In this document: in pieces, positions 1 through 7,500 of the stretch
How the letters are laid out: every line of letters starts with the position of its first letter
How positions within the stretch are numbered: the stretch's first letter is position 1
NCBI GenBank assembly: GCA_030747575.1
Contig: JASLKI010000165.1
Span: forward strand, 1-16,085
DNA from: Verrucomicrobiota bacterium
Lineage (GTDB): Bacteria > Verrucomicrobiota > Verrucomicrobiia > Limisphaerales > UBA1096
Direction of reading: 5' to 3'
Length of the DNA stretch: 16,085 bases
Program-made: the position numbers and the translations under genes
The notes under the pieces: generated by a model
The model's input: only the letters and a program-made list of their open reading frames with translations
Databases searched by the model: none
Told to the model about the DNA's origin: nothing

Positions 1-465
1 GAGTTCCAAAAGCGCGGCGTCAAGACAATCGCCGTCAGCGTGGATTCACTCGAGGATCATCACGGCTGGATAAACGACATCAACGAGACGCAGAACATCA
101 CAGTCAACTTCCCGATCATTGCCGACCCGGATCGCGCCGTGGCCACCGCGTACGACATGATTCACCCGAACGCCGCTGAGAAATTCACCGTGCGCTCGGT
201 GTTCGTCATCGACCCGAACAAAAAGATTCGCCTGACGATCACCTACCCACCGGCCACCGGCCGCAACTTCGACGAAATTTTGCGTGTGGTGGACGCCCTG
301 CAATTGACGGACAACCACGCCGTAGCCACGCCGGTCAACTGGAAGGATGGCGACGACTGTATCGTCGTGCCAACTCTCTCCGACGAGGAGGCGGCGGCCA
401 AGTTCCCGAAAGGCTTCACCAAGATTAAGCCGTACCTGCGCGTCACACCGCAGCCGAACAAGTAA
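1..465 (+). CDS. 1-Cys peroxiredoxin (Prx6 type), 3' part, 5' end outside window
   Basis: The reading frame is open from the first base and ends at TAA 463-465, giving about 154 residues. The visible part matches the C-terminal two thirds of Prx6-family thiol peroxidases, cytoplasmic enzymes that reduce hydrogen peroxide and alkyl hydroperoxides. Recognisable blocks are the V-S-V-D-S-L-E-D-H-x-x-W segment near the start, F-P-I-I-A-D-P-D-R, the very characteristic P-A-T-G-R-N-F-D-E-I-L-R-V-V-D-A-L-Q-L-T stretch, A-T-P-V-N-W-K-D-G-D-D, and the Y-L-R-V-T-P-Q-P end. Prx6 proteins are usually about 210-220 residues, so roughly 60 N-terminal residues, including the peroxidatic Cys, lie before the window and cannot be checked. 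The internal GTG at 40 is not the real start. A strong terminator follows 17 bases after the stop, so this gene ends its transcription unit. Confidence 0.93.
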   Translation, partial: EFQKRGVKTIAVSVDSLEDHHGWINDINETQNITVNFPIIADPDRAVATAYDMIHPNAAEKFTVRSVFVIDPNKKIRLTITYPPATGRNFDEILRVVDALQLTDNHAVATPVNWKDGDDCIVVPTLSDEEAAAKFPKGFTKIKPYLRVTPQPNK

Positions 466-482
466 TCAAACTTTCACAAATG

Positions 483-513
483 GGGGGCTGCCGGACGGCG
501 GCTCCCTTTTTTT
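483..513 (+). terminator. Rho-independent terminator after the peroxiredoxin gene
   Basis: A 10-bp stem pairs 483-492 (GGGGGCTGCC) with 497-506 (GGCGGCTCCC), including two G-U wobbles. The loop is GGAC and seven T follow at 507-513. This is a textbook intrinsic terminator on the plus strand. It ends only 21 bases before the ATG of the next gene, leaving little room for a separate promoter downstream of the hairpin. Confidence 0.9.
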
Positions 514-534
514 GTTTCCGCAGCCAAACGCAAC

Positions 535-846
535 ATGAAGCCAAGCGACATCCAAATCATCGGCGAGGAACTGGCCGTCAAGTGGGACGGCGGCGGCGAG
601 TCGTTCGTGCGCTTGGCCAAACTGCGCAAAGCCTGCCCCTGCGCCAGTTGCAAGGGCGAAACCGACGTTATGGGCAACGTGTACAAGGGCCCCGAGCGGC
701 CGTACAAACTGTCGTCATTTCAGGTTCGCTCAATCGAGTTCGTCGGCGGCTACGCCGTCAAGCCGGTGTGGAATGACGGTCACAGCTCCGGCCTGTTCGC
801 TTTCGACTACCTCCGCGCCGTCGCCGATTCCCACGGCGATGAGTAG
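535..846 (+). CDS. DUF971 (GBBH-like N-terminal domain) small protein
   Basis: This 103-residue protein consists of a single DUF971 domain (Pfam GBBH-like_N), the module also found at the N-terminus of gamma-butyrobetaine hydroxylase and fused to or beside Mrp/ApbC ATPases. The diagnostic L-R-x-A-C-P-C-A-S-C block is present with Cys34, Cys36 and Cys39, consistent with a metal-binding site. The downstream W-N-D-G-H-x-S-G-L-F-A-F-D-Y-L-R segment also fits the family. Biochemical function of stand-alone members is not established. The ATG at 535 gives the usual family length; no clear Shine-Dalgarno sequence precedes it. The gene sits 21 bases after a strong terminator. Two copies of the iterated GCCAAGCG element lie inside it (540-547, immediately after the start codon, and 610-620). 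Confidence 0.85.
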   Translation: MKPSDIQIIGEELAVKWDGGGESFVRLAKLRKACPCASCKGETDVMGNVYKGPERPYKLSSFQVRSIEFVGGYAVKPVWNDGHSSGLFAFDYLRAVADSHGDE

Positions 847-859
847 CCACAAATGGTTT

Positions 860-887
860 GTAGCCAATCGCTTGGCTGGCTACTTTT
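860..887 (+). terminator. Terminator-like hairpin between DUF971 and NamZ genes
   Basis: GTAGCCA (860-866) and TGGCTAC (877-883) form a perfect 7-bp stem with a 10-base loop, followed by TTTT. An alternative stem pairs AGCCAA (862-867) with TTGGCT (872-877). The loop region contains CGCTTGGC (869-876), a half-site of the iterated palindrome. It follows the DUF971 stop by 13 bases and ends 4 bases before the preferred NamZ start, so it may end transcription of DUF971 or act as leader structure for the next gene. Confidence 0.5.
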
Positions 888-891
888 CGAC

Positions 892-2136
892 ATGCGTTTC
901 GTAACCCGTTGCCTGGGTTTTGCCCTGCTGGTTTCCAGTTGTACTGTCATCCAGGCACGCGTTTACCTCGGCAACGAGTCGCTCGCCATGCGCGACTTCG
1001 GGACGCTGCGAGGCAAGCGCGTCGGCCTGCTGACCAACCCCTCCGGCGTCGATGGTCGCGGCCGCTCCGTCATCGATATTTTGCACAAGTCGCCCAAGGT
1101 CAATCTCGTCGCGTTGTTCGGCGCGGAGCATGGCGTCGATGGCCGCGTGCCGGCCGGCAAGGAGTTCCCCAATAGCACCCATCGCCGCACCGGCCTGCCG
1201 ATCTACTCGCTGTACGGCCCCGGCCCCGTCCGCAAACCGACGCCGGAGATGCTCAAGAAAATCGACTGCCTCGTGTACGACATACAGGACACCGGCGCGC
1301 GCTCGTACACGTTCATCAGCACGATGGGGTTGTGCATGGAACAATGCGGCAAAGCCGGCGTCGAGTTCGTCGTGCTCGACCGCCCCAACCCGCTCGGCGG
1401 CAAACGCGTCGAGGGACTCATTCTCAACCCCCGCTTTAAGTCGCTCGTTGGCCAATGGAAAATCCCCTACGTGTACGGCATGACCGCCGGCGAGCTGGCC
1501 TACATGATCAGCAGCGAAGGCTGGATCAGCCACCGCCCAAAAATCTCCATCATCAAAATGAAAGGCTGGACTCGCTCGATGACCTGGCGCGGCACCGGCC
1601 TCAAATGGGTTCCCACCTCCCCGAACATCCCGCACGGCGACTCAGCGCTGCACTACGTCTCCACCGGCGTGCTCGGCGAACTCGGCGCGGGCAGCGGACT
1701 CAGCATCGGCATCGGCGAAGGCATGCCGTTCGAGTGCGTCGCCTCCACGTGGATGAACGCCACCGGCATCGCCCTCCACCTCAACAACCGGCGACTGCCG
1801 GGCGTGCGCTTCGAGCCGATCCGCTTCAAGAGTCGCCGCGTGAAAGACCGCACCTACACCGGCGTCCGCATCAGATTCACCAACCCCGCCACCGCGCCGC
1901 TCATGGCGATCAACTACCACATCCTCGACGCCGTCCGCGCCGTGGCCAAGCGCGACATCTTCGCCACCCGCGTCAAGAGCGGCCGCAGCTTCAACATGTT
2001 CGACAAAGTCAACGGCACCGACTCGATCCGGCGCGATCTCGCCGCCGGCCGTTCTGGCGCAGCCATCGTCAAGTCGTGGGCCGGGGACGAGGCCCGGTTC
2101 CGCCAGCAACGCGCCAAATACCTCCTCTACAACTAA
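892..2136 (+). CDS. Exported NamZ-family (DUF1343, GH171) exo-beta-N-acetylmuramidase-like protein
   Basis: This protein of about 414 residues has the full DUF1343 signature. The family prototype, Bacillus subtilis NamZ (YbbC), removes MurNAc from the non-reducing ends of peptidoglycan glycans and so acts in cell-wall turnover. Visible motifs are G-K-R-V-G-L-L-T-N-P-S-G near the N-terminus, F-G-A-E-H-G (Glu79-His80; the family usually has P-E-H-G), Y-D-I-Q-D-T-G-A-R-S-Y-T (from Tyr129), and L-D-R-P-N-P-L-G-G (Asp163-Gly170). The N-terminus M-R-F-V-T-R followed by a hydrophobic stretch is a signal peptide. The L-L-V-S-S-C sequence is a weak lipobox; cleavage after V-I-Q-A is the alternative. 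I chose ATG 892 over in-frame ATG 853 because the 13 extra codons lie in a terminator-like hairpin and would precede the signal peptide. Substrate specificity is inferred from the family. Confidence 0.9.
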   Translation: MRFVTRCLGFALLVSSCTVIQARVYLGNESLAMRDFGTLRGKRVGLLTNPSGVDGRGRSVIDILHKSPKVNLVALFGAEHGVDGRVPAGKEFPNSTHRRTGLPIYSLYGPGPVRKPTPEMLKKIDCLVYDIQDTGARSYTFISTMGLCMEQCGKAGVEFVVLDRPNPLGGKRVEGLILNPRFKSLVGQWKIPYVYGMTAGELAYMISSEGWISHRPKISIIKMKGWTRSMTWRGTGLKWVPTSPNIPHGDSALHYVSTGVLGELGAGSGLSIGIGEGMPFECVASTWMNATGIALHLNNRRLPGVRFEPIRFKSRRVKDRTYTGVRIRFTNPATAPLMAINYHILDAVRAVAKRDIFATRVKSGRSFNMFDKVNGTDSIRRDLAAGRSGAAIVKSWAGDEARFRQQRAKYLLYN

Positions 2137-2150
2137 CGCTTGGCCAAGCG
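2137..2150. repeat. Full-length copy of the iterated palindrome, intergenic
   Basis: CGCTTGGCCAAGCG is a perfect 14-bp palindrome that begins with the first base after the NamZ stop codon. Its right half is also the left arm of the terminator at 2140-2164. Confidence 0.9.
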
Positions 2151-2164
2151 ATTGGGCAATTTTT
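2140..2164 (+). terminator. Intrinsic terminator of the NamZ gene, built from the iterated element
   Basis: TTGGCCAA (2140-2147) pairs with TTGGGCAA (2152-2159) with one G-G mismatch. The loop is GCGA, a GNRA-type tetraloop, and TTTTT with further T-rich sequence follows to about 2176. The stem is AT-containing and modest in strength, but position and U-tract fit a terminator 3 bases after the stop. Confidence 0.65.
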
Positions 2165-2261
2165 CTTTATTTTTTCAAATTTGCGCCTAAAGTATCGCGC
2201 CGATTGACTCGGCGAACAGCACGCTTCTCCTGTTCATCTCACACAAAACAGCAAAAAATTT

Positions 2262-4514
2262 ATGAGTAACTATTCGCAGGCAGCCTGGAAGGCTCAACAG
2301 GATCGCAACGACCAACTCATCGCCGACTCAAAGTACATGCGGCCCAGCGTCACCTCGCAGGTGTTGCCGCTGCAGATCGACGTGGGCGGCACCGAGACGC
2401 TTGACGCCAAGCAGATCGCCACGTTGCAGGCGCTCGAGATCGAGGCGGCACGCATCTCCATTTCCTCGCTGGCCTCGCTCGCCACGATCGGAGAACTCGA
2501 CCACTTGGGTGGCGGCCTTGACTTGATCCCTAGCTTGATGCTCACGCTGGCGGCGACTGACTACGAGAAAGTCCAGTTCACGATCGAAAACGCCCACGCC
2601 AGCATCGGCTATTACTCGTCACTCGGCGCGCTTGGCTTCCTCGATCGAGACTCAGTGGTGCACCAGTTCCGTCGCGGGCTCGACGTTCCCGGCCATGTGT
2701 CGTGGGTGCCGGGCGGTACGCAACTCAACGGCGGACGCCTCGGCGTGATGATTCCGGTCGCCGCCGGCCAGGCGATGGGCATGCGCGCGCGAAACCCGCA
2801 ATCGTGGGTGATCTGCCACTGCGGCGACGCCGGCTGGATCGCCGGCCAGGCGCTGAACGGCTTCAACGCCGCCGACATCGGCAACCTGCCGCTGACCTTC
2901 GTCATGCAGCGCAACGGCATCCAGTTGTCCGACTCGAATAAAAACGTGATGGACAAGGATCCGCGTCCGATCGTCGAGGCGATGGGTGTCGAGATCATCG
3001 AGACGACGTCGTTGTTCGACACCGCCGAGATGTTCCAGGCCTACAAGCAGGCCCACGCCCGCGCGATGGAGGGCCGTCCCACCATGATTTACCCGACCGG
3101 CTACTCGTCCGCCGACGGTACAAAAGTGGATTTCAACTGGCTGGCCGAGCGATTCGGAATCGCCGCCGAGGTCGAGGCGACCACAAGCAAACACGGCGTC
3201 TCGATGGATCAGGAAATCTGGGTGCCGGGCGCAATGATGAGCTATCGCGATATCGGCCCGATGCTTGAATGCCTGTTGCTGGTCAACGACTTACCGGGCG
3301 GTGAAGGACATCACGACGGCCATATGAAGGGCCGCGACGAGGCCGAGGTGCTGGCCAACCCGATGCTCACCCGCACCGCCGAACAGCAGGCGGCTTTCAA
3401 CCAGATTTCCGCAGCCCCCAAGGTCGAGGTGACCACCAACGCCCGCCCCGCTGCCGGCACGGCCAATCTCACGCTCAGCACCGAGCAGTTGGCCGAGGTC
3501 AGCCTGCCGGAGGTCGGCAAAAAAACCAGTGCCCGCGCCGGATCCGAGGTCGCTTACGCCGCCGTGGCCAAGGCGCACCCGAACGATGTGTTCATCGTGA
3601 GCTGCGATCTCAACCCATCAACCAAGCTCGGCAAGGCCGCCGCACAAATCCCGGCACAAAACCAGATCGAGCTGAGCATCGAGGAGCTGGCCGCGTTGCT
3701 CGTCGCCGACGGTCTCGCGATGAGCTCGTACAAGCCGCAGGTCAACGTGGTCTCCACCTTCTCCGCGTTCTTCGAGGGCATCGCCCGAGAAGGCCTCGAA
3801 TTGTGGCGCTACCAGCGCAACCTCAACGGCGTCAATGAGGGGCTAAACGTGATTACGCACATGAGCCACGTCGGCGCCTGCACCGGCCGCGATCATTTCT
3901 CCGGCTGGAGCCTCGACTGGGTCACGCTGGCAATCGGTTACCTGCCATACGTCGATCGCTTTTACGCACCGGCCGATGCCCGTGGTGCGTTCGTAGCGGT
4001 AAAGGACGCCTGCGCTCGTTACGGTGCGCACATTGTCGCCATCCCGCGTGACAACCTACTTGTCCTCTCCGACGAACAGGGCAACGCGCTTTACAATACC
4101 GACAGCGAGTGGGAAGCCGTCACCCCGCTCCGCAAACATGACGGCGCGAAGGTCGCCATCCTCGCACTGGGTGCGACCGCCGGCATCGCGCTTGAGGCGG
4201 CGGAACAACTCGGCGGCTCGGCGGATGTTTACGTCGTCAACGGCCTGCCGCTGCCGGACGGTTTCCTCGACGGCATCTTCGGGCAATACGACGGCGTCGT
4301 GACAGTGGAGGACGGCATCATCGGCACACGCGCCACCGGGGTTCGCGGATTCGCCGGCTTGGTGCTCTCCGCCGCGAGCTGCACCGGCGCGAAAACCGAG
4401 CACATCGGCATTGTCGATCCACGCATCGCACCATCCGAGGGCCACGCAGAGGTTTGGGCGCATTTCGGACTGACCTCCGAAGCTATCATCGACGCCGCCA
4501 AGTCATTGATCTAA
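2262..4514 (+). CDS. Transketolase-family thiamine-diphosphate enzyme, divergent
   Basis: The 750-residue protein has the three-part transketolase layout (TPP-binding, pyrimidine-binding, C-terminal). The N-terminal part shows N-A-H-A-S-I-G-Y-Y (His112, matching the G-H-x-S-x-x-x-Y block) and P-G-H-V-S-W. The cofactor motif is C-G-D-A-G-W with Asp189 and, 29 residues on, Q-R-N-G-I with Asn218. These are the expected Mg-TPP ligands, although the canonical G-D-G is G-D-A. The middle domain has E-L-S-I-E-E-L, where Glu475 aligns with the catalytic Glu that activates the cofactor, followed by V-V-S-T-F-S-A-F-F. The C-terminal domain ends in V-V-T-V-E-D-G and a Rossmann-like region. It is about 80 residues longer than typical transketolases. 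It would act in the cytoplasm in pentose-phosphate metabolism if it is a true transketolase; another ketol-transfer or E1-like reaction is possible. No Shine-Dalgarno is evident before ATG 2262. Confidence 0.85.
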   Translation: MSNYSQAAWKAQQDRNDQLIADSKYMRPSVTSQVLPLQIDVGGTETLDAKQIATLQALEIEAARISISSLASLATIGELDHLGGGLDLIPSLMLTLAATDYEKVQFTIENAHASIGYYSSLGALGFLDRDSVVHQFRRGLDVPGHVSWVPGGTQLNGGRLGVMIPVAAGQAMGMRARNPQSWVICHCGDAGWIAGQALNGFNAADIGNLPLTFVMQRNGIQLSDSNKNVMDKDPRPIVEAMGVEIIETTSLFDTAEMFQAYKQAHARAMEGRPTMIYPTGYSSADGTKVDFNWLAERFGIAAEVEATTSKHGVSMDQEIWVPGAMMSYRDIGPMLECLLLVNDLPGGEGHHDGHMKGRDEAEVLANPMLTRTAEQQAAFNQISAAPKVEVTTNARPAAGTANLTLSTEQLAEVSLPEVGKKTSARAGSEVAYAAVAKAHPNDVFIVSCDLNPSTKLGKAAAQIPAQNQIELSIEELAALLVADGLAMSSYKPQVNVVSTFSAFFEGIAREGLELWRYQRNLNGVNEGLNVITHMSHVGACTGRDHFSGWSLDWVTLAIGYLPYVDRFYAPADARGAFVAVKDACARYGAHIVAIPRDNLLVLSDEQGNALYNTDSEWEAVTPLRKHDGAKVAILALGATAGIALEAAEQLGGSADVYVVNGLPLPDGFLDGIFGQYDGVVTVEDGIIGTRATGVRGFAGLVLSAASCTGAKTEHIGIVDPRIAPSEGHAEVWAHFGLTSEAIIDAAKSLI

Positions 4515-4519
4515 AGCCA

Positions 4520-4531
4520 CTTGGCCAAGCG
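4520..4531. repeat. Iterated palindrome copy between convergent genes
   Basis: CTTGGCCAAGCG lies 5 bases after the transketolase stop and 10 bases before the stop of the giant minus-strand gene. It is the only symmetrical sequence in this 27-base gap. No T-tract follows on either strand, so a classical terminator is not supported here. Confidence 0.8.
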
Positions 4532-4541
4532 TCCAACTCTG

Positions 4542-7500
4542 TTACTCCACCAATTGGATTCGGTAGAAGCGGGCTTGAGCAAGCGGGGCGTTGCTCTCGG
4601 CCTTGGCCAAGCGATGGCCGTCGGCGGTGGTGAACTCAGCCAGCTTGATCCAGCTGCCGTTCACTTTATTTGAAAACTCGACGCAATAACGGCGGCCCGG
4701 CGATACGTGCACGGAAATCGTCACACGACCTGCAGCAACCTCGATCGACTGGATAAGGAATCGGCTGTCCCCGTCGTTCGGGTCGGTGCCACTTCGGAAC
4801 TCGCCGAGGTTTGTGACGCCGTCATTGTCGGCGTCGGCCATCGCGTCGAATGCGTTAGTGGGATTCAACTTGTGCACCAGCTCCCATGCGTCGTCCATGC
4901 CGTCGGCGTCGCGATCGCCGTCGGCAGTCTTGGCGTTCGCCCGGCCCGCAGTCGGCGCGGCGGCGAGCCAGTTGTCCGGTTCGTTGCCGAATTTGTCGGA
5001 TGCTTTGCGTTGCAGCGAAAGCCCAGTACCGTCGGCATCGCTTGGCCAAGGTTTGCGGTTGTCGTACGACACGTTTTCCACAGGCAGATACGGCACGAAC
5101 CCGGCGTCCTCGTGGTCGAGACCCTGCGTGTTATCGGGTTGCAGCAGGCGCACCGTCTCGCCGTCGTTGGCCAAGCGGCCATCGAACGGCCCGACAATTG
5201 TCACGCCACTTGGCACGTCGTAATGCTCGCGGAACCGCGCCGCAACCACCGGCTTGGCAACGGGATCAAAACCGACGATCAACTGATAACCGCCGGGCGG
5301 CAGGGTTGTATTTGCCGGGAAGTCCAGTTTCACGCTGCCTCGAATCCGCCACGTGTTTTGAGGCTCAACCGGATTGAACAATGGCACGGCCTGTTCGCTG
5401 ATGTTGTGCAACTCGACGTACTCGAGTTGCGCTTGGCCAAGACCGGCGACGTCCGGCTGGCCCTCGTACATGAATTCACTGATAACGACCGGGCCGACTT
5501 GCGGCTTGGCGTTGGGCGCTCCCCCGCCCTCGCGGAACGCGACAACCGACTCGGGGGCATCGACGCCGAAAGTGCGCTTGGCCATCGGCACAAACTTCAC
5601 GCCGGAACGTGTCGTCACGCGGCCGACGGAGACGCCATTGGCCATCGGCGGAATCGTCTGCACAACGCGAAAGCCGGTTGATTTGCCGCTCGAGCCGACT
5701 GCCGAGAGGTAAACCGTGTCGCCGTGGGCGGAGTTGAGGCTGAACCCGGCGCCGCCTCGGTTGAAGTCGCCCTCGTAGATCACTGTATAGCCGCCCGCCG
5801 CCAAAACCGTGCCCAGAGGCATGGTGAATTGCGTGGCCGGATCGAGCGCATCGCCGAGCAGCCAGCCGCTGATATCCACCGGCGACTCGCTGGAGTTGTG
5901 CAACTCGATGGCGTCCTCGAGCGGCGCGTCGGTGTGCGACAAAACCTCGTTGATCACGACACTGGCAATGGGTAAATAATTACTACCGCCCGGCGTGGGG
6001 GTGAGCGGAAAATCGTTCAGCGTCTCCGCGCCGTCCGGCAACCGCCCGCGCGAGATGCCATCGGCTTGGTTGAAAATCTCGACCTCATCGATCGCGCTGC
6101 GCTGGCGGCCGTAGAGCCGCAGCAACTCGCCCTGGCCACGCAGACTGAAGTTCACATGACCCGCCTCGGCCGTACCGTCGGCCAGCCATCGTACCCAGCC
6201 CTGCGCCGGGATGTACGTACGATCCGGGATAGTGAACTTGCCGCGGCCCACCGCCGTGGGATCGTCGGTCAGCGTCATGCCGCCGATGTCCACCGGCTTG
6301 GTTTCCGGGTTGTACAGCTCGAACCAGTCGGCGCCGGAAGTAGGCTTCGCCATCCACTCGTTGAACACGACGTTGAGCGAGCTGACCAATGCGACCGGGG
6401 CCGCGTTCGGCTTGCCGGGAGTCGGCTCGCTCAACAATTGCCATCGGCCCGCGCTCATGCCAATCGACTGGTTGGCCACCTGAAAGCCATACTCGATCGA
6501 GTCAGCGAGAAAGCTGTCAGGATCGAACAGATACACGCCGCCGCCGGCGGACGGGAGCGAAACACCGGTGTTGAAATCGCCAGCCGGTTGGTGTCCATCA
6601 AACCAAACGACGACGGTGCCGCCCTTTTTGATCGTCGTACCGACAGGGAACGTCCAGTCGCCGGCGCCGCCGGCGCGGCGCGACAGGCTCACGCCGTCGA
6701 GTGACACACCCGACCCAGTGTCGTTGTAAAGCTCGACCCAGTCGGACCGGCCGTTGCGGTTGAACGCCAGCACCTCGTTGAGCCGGGGGCCGTCGTACGA
6801 CGGGACGATGTTCGGCGCGCCGGGCGTGGCGCCCTTGGTGAACTTCACCGTTCCGCTGCTGCCGTCGGGCCGGCGGCCCTCCGACACACCATTCCGCTGC
6901 CGGGCATATTTCATCGTCGCAAACTCGACGCCCTCGGACGTAATCAGCGTGATCGTAGCACCATCGGCCGGCAGCGAAAGATCGACGTGTCCCGGGCCGC
7001 GCCGGGTGTCGAGCCAGACACGCATATGGCCGCGAGGCGGAATGGTGGCGATGCTATGCAGCCCGCCGATCTGCTGACCGACCCGAATGTGAAGACCGGT
7101 AATGAGCGCCGATGCGTTTGCGTCGGGGTTGTACAACTCGAGCCAGTCGCGCCCACCCTCCGCCGGGTCAGCGAGCCACTCGTTGATGACAAGCCGCGTG
7201 AGGGCCGCCGGTTGCGTGGGTTGATTGAGTTTGCCAAACGTCGGCTTGGCCGTTGTCCAGCCGTTGGCAGTGCGGACAATCGACGAGCCGACAGCACCGA
7301 AGGTCACGGCATCGACACGACTGCCATCGGCATCGAACAATGCGACCGAGTCGCCCGACTGGCCAAGGCCGAAGTCAGCGCGCAATCCGTCGCCCTCCGC
7401 TGGGCCGCACCAAACACCGAGCAGGCCCGCTTGGCCAAGCGCGGTTCCATCGGGAAAAGTGAACGTGTTGTCGTCGCCATCGCGCAGCGTCCAACCGGAA

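Noticed and set aside
853..891. Upstream in-frame ATG for the NamZ gene (13 more codons)
   Set aside because: The extra codons overlap a terminator-like hairpin and put non-signal residues ahead of a clean signal peptide starting at 892.
2181..2193. TAAAGT (2188-2193) as -10 box for the transketolase gene
   Set aside because: No acceptable -35 at 16-18 bases upstream; too weak to call.
880..2207. Long open frames antisense to and overlapping the NamZ gene (880-1635 minus, 1455-2207 plus)
   Set aside because: Composition is His/Arg/Ala-rich shadow sequence, while the NamZ frame has clear family motifs throughout.
4707..5681. Plus-strand open frame of 324 codons opposite the giant gene
   Set aside because: It is antisense to recognised LTD sequence, has no family features and is expected from GC-rich codon bias.
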